IMG/VR virus record: IMGVR_UViG_3300047322_000488
Location: 1 to 48,002 of that record
Length of the DNA stretch: 48,002 nucleotides
Strand: one strand, 5' to 3'
Source: a virus
This document shows positions 7,297-15,392 of the stretch, piece by piece. A program made the position numbers and the translations under genes. The notes beneath the pieces were generated by a model, which searched no databases, was not told where the DNA came from, and worked only from the letters and a program-made list of their open reading frames with translations. The first letter of the stretch is position 1, and each line of letters begins with the position of its first letter.

Positions 7297-8136
7297 ATGA
7301 ACGCACTCGAGGTGCGCACCGTCATTGAGGCCCTGATGCCGCCGCTCCACCAGGCGATGGAGCGTGCGGCAGCTCCGCTGTTGGCACGTATCGAGGCGCT
7401 TGAGGCGCGCGCGCTGGTAGAAGGCCCGCGAGGACCGCCTGGGCGCGACGGAAAGGATGGTGTCGATGTTGACCCCGAGGCTACTAAGAGGCTGGTCGCT
7501 CGGATGGTTGCGGAAGCCGTGGCGGTATTCCCGCCCGCTGAAGCTGGTCCGCCGGGCAAAGACGGTGCCGACGCGGATCCGGAAGTCACGAAAGGCATCG
7601 TGCTGAAGGCCGTGGCCGAGGCTGTCGCGGCGATCCCACCCGCCGAAGCCGGTCAGGATGGCGCTCCCGGTCGCGACGGTAGAGATGGCCAACTTGGACC
7701 GTCTGGCCCTCCAGGCCGCGATGGCATCGATGGAAAAGATGGTCTCCCCGGCCAGAACGGGCGTGACGGCCTCAGTGCGGAGGAAATGAGCGCAACAACG
7801 CCAGACGATGGACGAACGATCATCGTGACGCTTGCGCGCAATGGCGAGGTGATCAGTCAGAACGTCATCACCACCGGTCTGCCGATCGATCGTGGGGTTT
7901 GGAAGGATGGCGCTTACGCCAAGGGCGACGGCGTCTCGCTTGGCGGCGAATACTGGATCGCGCGTCGCGACACCAAGCTGAAGCCGGTTTACGCCCCGAA
8001 TTCCGACTGGCGGCTCGCGGTGAAGAAAGGTCGCGACGGCAAAGATGGCGCCACAGGCAAACCTGGAGAGCCTGGGCCTGAGGGCAAGCCTGGCCGCGAT
8101 CTGACGCAGCTCGGTGCTGATGGGACAAAGTGGTGA
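7297..8136 (+). CDS. Collagen-like protein with carbohydrate-binding-like module
   Basis: The 279-residue protein is dominated by Gly-X-Y blocks (for example GPPGRDGKDG, GPSGPPGRDGIDG, GKPGEPGPEGKPG), broken by two related inserts of the form DPE(A/V)TK-AVAEAVA-PPAEAG that look like short helical trimerisation spacers. Between collagen blocks, at about 199-236, GVWKDGAYAKGDGVSLGG then YWIAR resembles the short aromatic module common in chitin-binding and fibre proteins. Such proteins form trimeric stalks on virions. It directly follows the portal gene and precedes the glycosyltransferase cassette, so it is a plausible surface fibre and candidate glycosylation target. Its stop overlaps the next start. 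Confidence 0.85.
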   Translation: MNALEVRTVIEALMPPLHQAMERAAAPLLARIEALEARALVEGPRGPPGRDGKDGVDVDPEATKRLVARMVAEAVAVFPPAEAGPPGKDGADADPEVTKGIVLKAVAEAVAAIPPAEAGQDGAPGRDGRDGQLGPSGPPGRDGIDGKDGLPGQNGRDGLSAEEMSATTPDDGRTIIVTLARNGEVISQNVITTGLPIDRGVWKDGAYAKGDGVSLGGEYWIARRDTKLKPVYAPNSDWRLAVKKGRDGKDGATGKPGEPGPEGKPGRDLTQLGADGTKW

Positions 8137-8342
8137 TGAGCGAGACAAGAAGCGAGCCGATCCTGCAGTTCTTCGACTATGCCCATTTGCCGCCGCATCT
8201 CGCGGAGATCAGCCGACAGTTCGGCATACTGGCGCAGGCAGTCGTCAACGATCTGCCGCGCAACCCCGAACGCACGGTGGCGCTGCGCAAGTTGTTGGAA
8301 GCGAAGGATGCCGCCGTGCGTGCGCGTATCTACGCGCCCTGA
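8136..8342 (+). CDS. Small helical-hairpin protein (LPPHL family), possibly Acb2-like
   Basis: The 68 residues have the pattern FFDYAHLPPHL, then SRQFGILAQ, then PRNPERTVALRKLLEAKDAAVRA. This pattern is very common as a small orphan protein in tailed phages. It predicts two antiparallel helices. The layout recalls the hairpin fold of the Acb2/Tad1 group of cyclic-nucleotide sponges that block CBASS or Thoeris immunity, but the similarity is by architecture only and I could not test it. ATG 8136 overlaps the collagen-like stop (TGATG). The gene itself is secure; the function is unknown. Confidence 0.8.
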   Translation: MSETRSEPILQFFDYAHLPPHLAEISRQFGILAQAVVNDLPRNPERTVALRKLLEAKDAAVRARIYAP

Positions 8343-8343
8343 T

Positions 8344-8985
8344 ATGGCTGCGCCCGTCCGACCGGCATGGTTCCTAGACTGGACCGGCAAGGCCTGCGCC
8401 ATCGTCGCCAGCGGACCATCCACCAAACGGGTGAAGGTAGACGCGCTGCAAGGCCAGATGCGGGTCATCGCGATCAAGGAGAATGTTGAACTCGCTCCGT
8501 GGGCTGACGTGCTCTATGGCTGCGACGCGGCATGGTGGAGGAATGCGAACGGCCTGCCGAACTACACCGGTCTGAAGGTCTGTGCGACCGGCAGGCTCAC
8601 CAGCCGGTTCCCTGATATCCACGTCGTTCAGGTCAAGGATCCGTCTTGCGATCGACTGGTTCTGACAGAGCCTGCCGTTGGTTCGGGCGGCAATTCTGGC
8701 TTCCAGGCGTTGAACCTCGCTGTGCTGTTCGGCGCGCGCCGCGTGCTGCTGATCGGCTTCGACATGACCGACCAGTTCGGCGTCCATTGGTATGGCAGGG
8801 CAAACGGCAACGGGCGATCGAACCCAGCCGAGTGGAACTTCAAGCGCTGGCGTGCCGCTTTCGTCACCGCGTCCGTGCAACTCAAAGCGGCCGGTGTTCA
8901 GGTGCTCAACGCTTCGGACCTCTCGGTCCTGACGTGCTTTCCGAAGGTCAAGCTCGAAGAAGCACTGCACGAATGGAGATCATGA
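8344..8985 (+). CDS. Rossmann-like protein resembling MptE/DUF115 enzymes
   Basis: The 213-residue protein shows an early GKACAIVASGPST loop, a middle segment PAVGSGGNSGFQALNLAVLFGA and then RRVLLIGFDM. This combination is typical of phage proteins related to the MptE-like/DUF115 group, which in bacteria and archaea are linked to sialic-acid-like glycosylation or pterin pyrophosphokinase chemistry. It opens the glycan cassette. ATG 8344 lies one base after the preceding stop, and its own stop overlaps the next start (ATGA). The exact reaction is unknown; a sugar-nucleotide or glycan role is inferred from neighbours. Confidence 0.7.
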   Translation: MAAPVRPAWFLDWTGKACAIVASGPSTKRVKVDALQGQMRVIAIKENVELAPWADVLYGCDAAWWRNANGLPNYTGLKVCATGRLTSRFPDIHVVQVKDPSCDRLVLTEPAVGSGGNSGFQALNLAVLFGARRVLLIGFDMTDQFGVHWYGRANGNGRSNPAEWNFKRWRAAFVTASVQLKAAGVQVLNASDLSVLTCFPKVKLEEALHEWRS

Positions 8986-9704
8986 ACCGCAGTATCTTCC
9001 TTGGCTTCGACCCACGCGAGGCAGCGGCCTATGCGGTGGCGCGGTCGTCGGCGCAGCGGCGGCTCACGCAGCCGATCGCTATTCGGGGTATAGTGCTGGC
9101 GCGGTTGCAGGAGCTTGGACTCTACCGACGTCCGATCGAATGGCGCGAGGGACCGGCCGCGAACCGCATCATGTGGGACACGATCTCCGACGCACCGATG
9201 TCCACGCAGCATGCCTGCGCGCGGTTCCTGGTTCCGCATCTCGCGGTGAACGGCTGGGCTCTGTTCATGGACGGGGATGTCCTGGTGCGCGGCAATCTGG
9301 CTCGCGTGTTCGATGATCTCGATCAAGCGAAGGCCATCTATTGCGTGAAGCATCGGCACATGCCGCCGCCTGGCGTGAAGATGGACGGCCAGGAGCAGCT
9401 CCAATACGCGCGCAAAAACTGGTCCTCCGTGGTGATCTGGAACTGCGACCATCCGTCCAACCGCGCCCTCTCCGTCGACGTCGTCAATTCGCTCGCCGGT
9501 CGCGATCTGCATCGGTTTGTGTGGCTCGAGGACGAGGAGATCGGCGAGCTGGATCCGCGCTGGAATTGGTTGGTCCGACAGAGCCCGCCGGTCGAGGAGC
9601 CGCAGGTTGTCCATTTCACCGAGGGCACGCCTGACATGCCGGGCTACGAAGAGGATCCCTACGCAGACGAATGGCGGCAGGAACTGGGGCGGTGGGCCGC
9701 ATAA
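8982..9704 (+). CDS. GT-A-fold glycosyltransferase, GT8-like
   Basis: The 240-residue protein carries an acidic metal-binding motif in LFMDGDVLVRGNL (D97 and D99), the classic DXD of retaining GT-A enzymes. It also has NWSSVVIWNCDHPSN in mid-protein and a late VVHFTEGTPD of the kind that contacts the donor phosphates (His in HFTEG). It would transfer a sugar from a nucleotide donor. It is embedded in a head-gene operon with ATGA overlap to the previous gene, so it should be expressed late, during particle assembly. Acceptor and donor are unknown. Confidence 0.8.
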   Translation: MNRSIFLGFDPREAAAYAVARSSAQRRLTQPIAIRGIVLARLQELGLYRRPIEWREGPAANRIMWDTISDAPMSTQHACARFLVPHLAVNGWALFMDGDVLVRGNLARVFDDLDQAKAIYCVKHRHMPPPGVKMDGQEQLQYARKNWSSVVIWNCDHPSNRALSVDVVNSLAGRDLHRFVWLEDEEIGELDPRWNWLVRQSPPVEEPQVVHFTEGTPDMPGYEEDPYADEWRQELGRWAA

Positions 9705-10493
9705 GTGGGGCTCGGCGACCAATTGATCGCGAGTGGCCTCGCAAAGGGCGCCGCAGCGCGGGGCAAGATCATCGCTTTCGGCGACGGCCGGCGGATCCTG
9801 TGGGATGCGAACAGCCCAACGATCTTCAAGGGGAACCCGAACATCGCCCCGCCGAAGGGGACGTCGCTGAACGCCAGTCTCGATCTGGAATGGATCCATT
9901 TCTACAAGGGGAACAGGCTCTACAATCGCCACACGCCGGGTCGCTGGGAGTGGAACTATGACTTCCGCTGCAAGCCGGGCGAAATCTATCTGACGAAGCA
10001 AGAAAAGCAGTTCGCCAAGCTGGTGGGCGACACGCCGCTGGTCATCATCGAGCCGAACCCCTCTCCGAAATCGCCGGTCAGCAACAAGCAATGGCCGCTG
10101 TCGCGGTACGAGGAGGTGGCGAAGGCACTGCGGAACGAGGGCTTCGACGTCGTGCAGTTGCATTATCGCGGCGGCAAGCTGCTCCGAAACGCGCGCTCCT
10201 TCCCCAGTCCGAGCTTCCGCAACGCAATGGCGGTGCTGGCACGGGCAAAACTCTACATCGGCGGCGAGGGTGGGATGCACCATGCCGCCGCTGCGGTGGG
10301 CGTAGAAGGCGTCGTCATTTTCGGGGGCTTCATACCTCCCCAGGTCACCGGCTACGCCCTGCACACCAACCTGACGGGCGGCGCGGAGGCCTGTGGCTCG
10401 CTGCAACCGTGTGAGCACTGTGCCGCCGCCATGCAGGCGATCGGAGTGGATGAGGTGCTCGAGCACGCCATGGCACGATTATGCCGAGTGTAG
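9705..10493 (+). CDS. Glycosyltransferase family 9-like (heptosyltransferase-like)
   Basis: The 262-residue GT-B-like protein begins at GTG 9705 immediately after the preceding stop. Its first residues GLGDQLIASGLAKG form the N-terminal glycine loop typical of heptosyltransferases. Mid-protein IIEPNPS with NKQWPLSRY marks the start of the second Rossmann domain, and LYIGGEGGMHHAAAAVGV with VVIFGG is the nucleotide-sugar binding signature of family 9. A C-terminal Cys cluster (EACGSLQPCEHC) follows. GT9 enzymes normally build lipopolysaccharide cores. Here the context points to virion or phage-modified glycan. Confidence 0.82.
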   Translation: MGLGDQLIASGLAKGAAARGKIIAFGDGRRILWDANSPTIFKGNPNIAPPKGTSLNASLDLEWIHFYKGNRLYNRHTPGRWEWNYDFRCKPGEIYLTKQEKQFAKLVGDTPLVIIEPNPSPKSPVSNKQWPLSRYEEVAKALRNEGFDVVQLHYRGGKLLRNARSFPSPSFRNAMAVLARAKLYIGGEGGMHHAAAAVGVEGVVIFGGFIPPQVTGYALHTNLTGGAEACGSLQPCEHCAAAMQAIGVDEVLEHAMARLCRV

Positions 10494-11050
10494 CCAGCGA
10501 GACCACGCTGCAGCGCCGGGTCGCCGGCTACCACGACATCCGGCTCGACGGCATGCTCGATCTGACGATCCGTGCCAAGGGTGCGTCGGTTATGGATATC
10601 GGCTGCAATCGCGGGCTGGTCGCGTTTGAAATGGCGAACAACGGCGCCCGCCTGGTGCATGGCTGCGACAACTATGTTGCTGGCATCGAGACGGCCCGGC
10701 AGCTATTCGCCGATCTACGCGGCGTCGAGACGCGGTTCGAGGTCGTGGATCTCACGCAGGGAGGCCCGGCGCTCAAAGTCTTCGGCGATGTCCGCTATGA
10801 CATCGTGCTGATGCTCGCGGTGTATCATAAGCTCGCGCGGGTGATGGAGCCGAGAAACCTCGAGTGGCTCATGGGCACCATCGGCGACCGCACCAATAAA
10901 TGGTTCGGCTGGCGCGCGACGTCCGACAAGCCGGCGGAGAACCATGCCGAGATGAAACTGCTGGACCGCCAGTTGGCACCGCTCAAGCGGGTCCACACGT
11001 CCTACCTATCGAAGACGCTGGGCGTCGCAGCGATATGGGAACGGCCATGA
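10481..11050 (+). CDS. Class I SAM-dependent methyltransferase
   Basis: The 189-residue Rossmann methyltransferase has motif I at VMDIGCNRGLV (about 38-47), an acidic turn GCDNYVAGIE near 67, and YDIVLMLAVYHK near 106-117. It overlaps the previous gene by 13 bases and the next by an ATGA. Methyltransferases of this size in glycan clusters often cap sugars. DNA or protein methylation is possible but less likely given the neighbours. Substrate unknown. Confidence 0.8.
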   Translation: MPSVASETTLQRRVAGYHDIRLDGMLDLTIRAKGASVMDIGCNRGLVAFEMANNGARLVHGCDNYVAGIETARQLFADLRGVETRFEVVDLTQGGPALKVFGDVRYDIVLMLAVYHKLARVMEPRNLEWLMGTIGDRTNKWFGWRATSDKPAENHAEMKLLDRQLAPLKRVHTSYLSKTLGVAAIWERP

Positions 11051-11658
11051 AGGCGCTCCAGCATCCGGCCGAACTGGCGCGCTTCGTCGAGCTTGTGCGG
11101 AGCGAGGGCGTGCGCAGCTACCTCGAGATCGGCTGCAAGTTCGGGGGGACATTGGTTGCTGTGACGCGGGCGATGCCGCCAGGATCACGCGCTGTCGCGG
11201 TCGATCTGCCTGCCGGTAGCAAGGACTGGCCAGCCAGCCGCGTCGCGCTCAAGGCCTGTGTCGAGCAATTGGGTAAGAACGGCTACCACGCGCATCTGAT
11301 CTGGGGCGACAGCACAGATGCGGACGTTGTTCGCCGGGTCGCATGGCTTGGACCGTTCGACCTTGTGCTCATCGACGGCGGACACACGCTGCCATACGTG
11401 AGCAGCGACTGGAAGTTCTACGGACCAATGGCGCGCATCGTGGCATTCCACGATATTGCGTGGCGTCGACCGCCAAATTGGCCCGGCACCTACCAGATTG
11501 ATGTTCCGGCATTCTGGGAGAGCATCAAGCCGCACTATCGGCACGAGGAGATCAAGCTCGACCCGACCGGCCAGGACAACGGGTTTGGGATCTTGTGGAG
11601 GGACCATGCCAAGCAAGAGCAAGGTGCAGGCTCGCACGATGCGGGCAGCAAAACATGA
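11047..11658 (+). CDS. Second class I methyltransferase (Methyltransf_24-like)
   Basis: The 203-residue protein has motif I as YLEIGCKFGGTLVAV near 25-39, an acidic AVDLPAG at about 57, then FDLVLIDGGHTLPYVSSDW and IVAFHDIAW. The DGGH and FHD motifs are typical of Methyltransf_24/cephalosporin-hydroxylase-like enzymes found in polysaccharide clusters. ATG 11047 is chosen for its ATGA overlap; an in-frame ATG lies 12 bases upstream. The end overlaps the following small gene by 53 bases. It probably methylates or modifies a sugar. Confidence 0.8.
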   Translation: MKALQHPAELARFVELVRSEGVRSYLEIGCKFGGTLVAVTRAMPPGSRAVAVDLPAGSKDWPASRVALKACVEQLGKNGYHAHLIWGDSTDADVVRRVAWLGPFDLVLIDGGHTLPYVSSDWKFYGPMARIVAFHDIAWRRPPNWPGTYQIDVPAFWESIKPHYRHEEIKLDPTGQDNGFGILWRDHAKQEQGAGSHDAGSKT

Positions 11659-11773
11659 CAAGGCGTTCGCGAAGCGGATAGGAATACCGCAGAGCGTCGC
11701 CAGGGACTTCGTGAAGGCCGACAAAAAGAGGGGCAAGAAGGCGCTCGCTCGCCTGCCGGCATCCAAGAGCTAG
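11606..11773 (+). CDS. Small basic phage protein (DUF3008-like)
   Basis: The 55-residue Lys/Arg/Ala-rich protein begins MPSKSKVQARTMRAAKHDKA and contains GIPQSVARDFVKADKK. Such small proteins are widespread in phages, with the pattern P-x-K-S-K then FAKK-GIPQSV. The function is unknown; the charge suggests nucleic-acid or protein binding. GTGGAGGG precedes the ATG. It starts inside the methyltransferase gene in another frame and its TAG overlaps the next GTG start. Confidence 0.75.
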   Translation: MPSKSKVQARTMRAAKHDKAFAKRIGIPQSVARDFVKADKKRGKKALARLPASKS

Positions 11774-12423
11774 TGCTCCACGTCTCAACCTGGATCTGGG
11801 GCAACAGTTTATATGGTGACGAACACCTCGCCAAGCTCGAGGCCGGTGTTGCGCGGCACCTGAAGCAGCCCTACCGGTGGATGGTCTGCCGTCCGATGCC
11901 TGTGGATGCGTATCTGACGCGGGTTCCCGGTTGCTTCGCGCGCCTCAGAATGTTCGATCCGGACTGGCAGATGAGCCAGGGCATCGCGCCGGGTGATCGC
12001 CTCGTCTGCCTCGATCTCGATAGCGTTGTGACCGGGACACTCGATCCGCTGTTTGATCGGGAAGAACCGTTCGTCATCCTGCAGGGAGCCAACGCGTCGA
12101 ACCCATGTCCGTATAACGGGTCGGTCCAGATGCTTCGATCCGGATACTTTCCGGATATCTGGTCTCGCTTCTCGCTCGAAGCCGCGCGAACCGTACGGCA
12201 CTTTGTGTTCCCTGACGATCAGGGCTGGCTGTGGGACAAGATGCCGGATGCAGCGGGCTGGAAAGCGGGATCGGCAAGCGGCATCTACGCGTTCCAGAAG
12301 CCTGGGTGGCCCAGTCGAAGCACTGCCTTGCCAGCCGATGCGCGGCTGGTGGTGTTTCCGGGGTTTCGGGATCCTAGCCAGTTCGTGGAATTGCCGTGGG
12401 TCCAGCAGCACTGGCGGGTTTGA
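11773..12423 (+). CDS. Second GT-A-type glycosyltransferase
   Basis: The 216-residue protein starts at GTG 11773, overlapping the preceding TAG. RLVCLDLDSVVTGTLDPLF (DLD at 81-83) is a DXD metal-site motif within the usual hydrophobic strand. The N-terminal TWIWGNSLYGDEHL and later CPYNGSVQMLRSG match phage and bacterial glycosyltransferases that handle nucleotide sugars. FPDDQGWLWDK near 140 supplies additional acidic residues. It overlaps the next start (TGATG). Donor and acceptor cannot be read from the sequence. Confidence 0.75.
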   Translation: MLHVSTWIWGNSLYGDEHLAKLEAGVARHLKQPYRWMVCRPMPVDAYLTRVPGCFARLRMFDPDWQMSQGIAPGDRLVCLDLDSVVTGTLDPLFDREEPFVILQGANASNPCPYNGSVQMLRSGYFPDIWSRFSLEAARTVRHFVFPDDQGWLWDKMPDAAGWKAGSASGIYAFQKPGWPSRSTALPADARLVVFPGFRDPSQFVELPWVQQHWRV

Positions 12424-13217
12424 TGGATGCGTCACAGGCCTGTCTGTGGATCCCGCCGGAACTCAAGAAGTTCAAGCTTGACCTGTTCGAGCGCATCGGC
12501 CGGCACATCGTCGCTAAGGGCGGTAGCGTCGTCCGACACGACGTCGAGGCTCTGGCGGCACTGTCGCGTGATATCATACCGGTTGTCGGCTGTACGCCTC
12601 TCCTGACGGCGCTGATTGCCGATTGGCGCAAGGCCGGCAGGACATTCGTCTACTGGGACCGTGGGTATGCCCGACGGGTGTTCGCATGCTGGCTGCCTCG
12701 TGGTGAGAACGGCGGCTACTACCGGTGGCACGTCAACGGCTACCAGATGAGGGCCATCCGCGACGTTCCAGGCGACCGCTGGGAGGCTCTCAAGACCGAG
12801 GTGCGCCCCTGGCGCCAGAGCGGCAAGCACATCGTCATAGCGGCTCCCAGTCGCACCTACGCGCGGTTCCACCGCTGCGAGAGTTGGATCGCGGACACGA
12901 TCGATGCCCTGGCCAGGGTGACGGACAGGCAGCTTGTGATCCGCGACAAGGAGAGCAAACGCCCGCTGCAGGCCGATCTCGCGGCCGCGCATGCTCTGGT
13001 GACTCATGGCTCGATTGCCGCAGTAGAGGCCGTTATTTTGGGCACTCCGGTGTTCGTGCATCCGGATTCCGCGGCCGCGCTAGTCGGTCGGACTGATCTG
13101 AAGATGATCGAGCGACCCGCGATGCCGGATCGGACGAAGTGGGTTCACTCGCTCGCTTACTCTCAATGGGACGAGCGTGAGCTTGTCGATGGCACGTTGT
13201 GGGAGTTGTTGACCTGA
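12423..13217 (+). CDS. Polysaccharide-synthesis protein, GT-B-like C-terminal half
   Basis: The 264-residue protein has a C-terminal LVTHGSIAAVEAVILGTPVFV, the donor-binding signature seen in capsule export/synthesis (KpsS-like) and CDP-glycerol transferase-like proteins. The preceding IVIAAPSRTYARF and VIRDKESKRPLQAD fit a Rossmann second domain. The N-terminal domain is short compared with those families. It is the last gene of the glycan cassette and is coupled at both ends by TGATG overlaps, so it is in one operon with the head-tail connector gene that follows. Confidence 0.65.
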   Translation: MDASQACLWIPPELKKFKLDLFERIGRHIVAKGGSVVRHDVEALAALSRDIIPVVGCTPLLTALIADWRKAGRTFVYWDRGYARRVFACWLPRGENGGYYRWHVNGYQMRAIRDVPGDRWEALKTEVRPWRQSGKHIVIAAPSRTYARFHRCESWIADTIDALARVTDRQLVIRDKESKRPLQADLAAAHALVTHGSIAAVEAVILGTPVFVHPDSAAALVGRTDLKMIERPAMPDRTKWVHSLAYSQWDERELVDGTLWELLT

Positions 13218-13918
13218 TGGACTCCATCCTGACAGTCATCGACCCGGCCAGCAGCTACGACCTGGTCGATCTGGATACCGTGAAGGACGAACTGGGGATC
13301 GACCCGGCCGACACGTCGAAGGACGCGAAGCTTCAGCGTTGGATCACCTCGACCTCCGTGCGCTTCGCCAATATCTGCGGTGTGGTCTTCCCGGAGGAGA
13401 ACGTCTCCGAGGTGTTCCGCCTGCTCGGCGGCGGCTTCAGCTATGGCGGCGAGCACCAGTTGATCAACTACCATGCCGACCACGGATGGGGCGGCAGCCA
13501 CCCATACGGCCTGCCGATCCGGCTCCGACGCCGGCCGGTGACGTTCATCAGCGCTGTGCTCGAGGGCACCACCACGCTGCTTCCGGAGGCCTATGAGACG
13601 AACATGCCGGGTGCGCTGATCTACCGGCTCATTGGCAACTGCCGTGGGAACTGGTGCGGCAGCGGCGTCACCGTTCAGTATTCCGCTGGCTACTACCCGA
13701 TACCGGCCGACGTGCAGGACGCCGTGCTCATGATCATGCGCCATAAATACTCGGCAGCGGCGCGGGATCCGCTGCTGCGCCGTTTCTCTATCGAGGGCGT
13801 TGGTGCCGAAGACTATTGGGTCCCGCTGTCACAGCAGGGGATCTACGAAGGCCTGCCGCCAGATCTGCAGCCGGTCGCCGACATCATCGCGACATATCGG
13901 GATCATGTCATCCAATGA
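13217..13918 (+). CDS. Head-tail connector (gp6-like adaptor)
   Basis: The 233-residue protein starts YDLVDLDTVKDELGIDP and continues with DAKLQRWITSTSVRF, the usual N-terminal helices of HK97 gp6-type connectors. These form a ring beneath the portal. The protein is longer than the typical roughly 110-residue family member because of extra central and C-terminal segments, including YCSG-like GNWCGSGVTVQYSAGY and IPADVQDAVLMIMRHKY. ATG 13217 overlaps the preceding stop. It marks the return to structural genes after the glycan cassette. Confidence 0.8.
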   Translation: MDSILTVIDPASSYDLVDLDTVKDELGIDPADTSKDAKLQRWITSTSVRFANICGVVFPEENVSEVFRLLGGGFSYGGEHQLINYHADHGWGGSHPYGLPIRLRRRPVTFISAVLEGTTTLLPEAYETNMPGALIYRLIGNCRGNWCGSGVTVQYSAGYYPIPADVQDAVLMIMRHKYSAAARDPLLRRFSIEGVGAEDYWVPLSQQGIYEGLPPDLQPVADIIATYRDHVIQ

Positions 13919-14247
13919 GCTTCACGCCTCAAACCGTCTACGCGATGCTGACGACGCGTGGCGAGGAGGTGACCTTGCGTCGTCTTGGCACGTCGCCGAT
14001 CGATGTGACCGTGCTTGCGAAGATCGACGATGCGGCAGATCAGCCTCTCGCCGGCAACATGGCGCAGTTCCAGCGACGTGTGACGATCTCCGATCTCGAA
14101 ATCGCTCAGACCGGTTGGCCCGGCCCGCCGAAGCGGAACGACCAGATCATTACGAGCGACGGGCAGGTACTCAGCGTGGCGACGACCGATACGACCACCA
14201 TCGGCTTGCTGACTGTCATGCACCGGCTCACGACCCTTGGCGCATAA
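13915..14247 (+). CDS. Head closure / head-tail joining protein
   Basis: The 110-residue protein has the compact beta-barrel pattern of head-closure proteins: VTLRRLGTSPIDVTVLAKI, then QRRVTISDLEIAQTGWPGPP with PKRNDQIITSDGQVLSV. It sits between the connector and a neck protein, in the place of SPP1 gp16 or HK97 gp7-like proteins, and is coupled by ATGA and TAATG overlaps. The assignment is mainly positional with fold-like support. Confidence 0.7.
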   Translation: MSFTPQTVYAMLTTRGEEVTLRRLGTSPIDVTVLAKIDDAADQPLAGNMAQFQRRVTISDLEIAQTGWPGPPKRNDQIITSDGQVLSVATTDTTTIGLLTVMHRLTTLGA

Positions 14248-14936
14248 TGGCCGCCACAGCCAGCGCGTTCGAGACGGTCATCCGGCTGCAGCTCGACCGT
14301 TATGGGCCGGATGAGGCGAAACGCCGCCACATCGCCGCTGCGAAGGCCGGGCTCGCCGCGTATCTAGGCACCCAGACCCCCCGTCCTGCGGTAAGGCTCG
14401 AGGTGGATGGCCACGCCGCATCGAGCGAGGATCAGGTCAAGCCGTTCGGCATCATCATCTATCGCCTCCTGCGGATGCACGAGATCGTTCCATACGCCCT
14501 CGCCCAGGCGCGCGCTCTTTCGCCGGTAGGCAGCAAGACGGACGCGCGACCGGGACACCCAGGACTTTACCGGGAAAGCTGGTTCACCCTGGTAGACGGA
14601 CGCCGAGTGGATCCCAACGAGGTCCAACCCGACGACACGGTGATCATCACGAACAATCAGCCTTACAGCCGCAAGATCCATACTGGAGCCAGAGGGTTCG
14701 AGCGGTATGGGCCGCCAGGTGTCGTCGAGAAGGTGCGTCAGATGGTAGTGGCCAAGTACGGGGCTCTGGTAGATGCGCAGATCGTCTTCCTCGATCTCCA
14801 GGAAAGCTACGTGCTCAGGCGAGATCTGAGGCACATCTATCGCGGCCGCCGGTACGGTGGCCCCAGGAACGATGCGAGGGCTGGCATGCCGATCACCTAT
14901 CCCTCGCTGCAGATGACGCCGAAGCGGTACGGCTGA
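14247..14936 (+). CDS. Neck / tail-completion protein
   Basis: The 229-residue protein has a helical N-terminal part (FETVIRLQLDRYGPDEAKRR), a central segment including YRESWFTLVDGRRVDP, and DTVIITNNQPYSRKIHTGA. The last motif occurs in HK97 gp10-like neck proteins. It lies in the expected place between head closure and tail terminator. Overlaps at both ends show it belongs to a tightly coupled translational unit. Confidence 0.65.
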   Translation: MAATASAFETVIRLQLDRYGPDEAKRRHIAAAKAGLAAYLGTQTPRPAVRLEVDGHAASSEDQVKPFGIIIYRLLRMHEIVPYALAQARALSPVGSKTDARPGHPGLYRESWFTLVDGRRVDPNEVQPDDTVIITNNQPYSRKIHTGARGFERYGPPGVVEKVRQMVVAKYGALVDAQIVFLDLQESYVLRRDLRHIYRGRRYGGPRNDARAGMPITYPSLQMTPKRYG

Positions 14937-15388
14937 TGGACTGGGTGAGTGCCCACATGGCGCTGCGATCGCACATCGAGACTGAGTGGGCAGCGTCGCC
15001 CTATGCCACTGTTCCGCTCGTCTGGGAGAACACGCTCGACGATCCGACGGAAGAGTTCATCGCGCTGACGATCGAAGGCACGTATGCTGAAAAGTGGATG
15101 TTCGGTGGCACTGGCAAGCGGAATTCGATCGAGGCCGGCGTCATTTTTTTCCATGCATTCACGCCGCTCGGTTCGGGCAACATAACTTGCCTCGCTATGG
15201 TCGAGGCAATGACAACCCTGTTGGAGCTGCGCTCCATTGCGCCCGGCCTCAATACCGATGGCGGTAATCCGCCGACGCCAATCGAGCCTCGTAGCTTATT
15301 GGACCGAAGCATCACGCTGCAACAACCCAACGGCAACTACTATCGCTGCTCAGGCAGCGTGCCGTTCATCGTCATCGACGTTCGATAG
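14936..15388 (+). CDS. Tail terminator-like protein
   Basis: The 150-residue protein begins with HMALRSHIETEWAAS and VPLVWENT, has a middle KRNSIEAGVIFFHAFTPLG, and ends with CSGSVPFIVIDVR. This length, position and pattern fit phage tail terminators, which cap the tail tube and set the interface with the neck. It is the last gene of the overlapping connector series before an untranslated gap. Confidence 0.7.
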   Translation: MDWVSAHMALRSHIETEWAASPYATVPLVWENTLDDPTEEFIALTIEGTYAEKWMFGGTGKRNSIEAGVIFFHAFTPLGSGNITCLAMVEAMTTLLELRSIAPGLNTDGGNPPTPIEPRSLLDRSITLQQPNGNYYRCSGSVPFIVIDVR

Positions 15389-15392
15389 CCTA

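Noticed and set aside
7430-8100. CRISPR-like or tandem DNA repeat
   Set aside because: The periodicity is the Gly-X-Y codon pattern of the collagen-like gene; no regular spacers. The same applies to the Pro/Gly-rich gene at 30985-31494.
13199-13216. Upstream GTG start for the head-tail connector
   Set aside because: ATG 13217 overlaps the preceding stop in the TGATG form used repeatedly in this operon and fits the family start.
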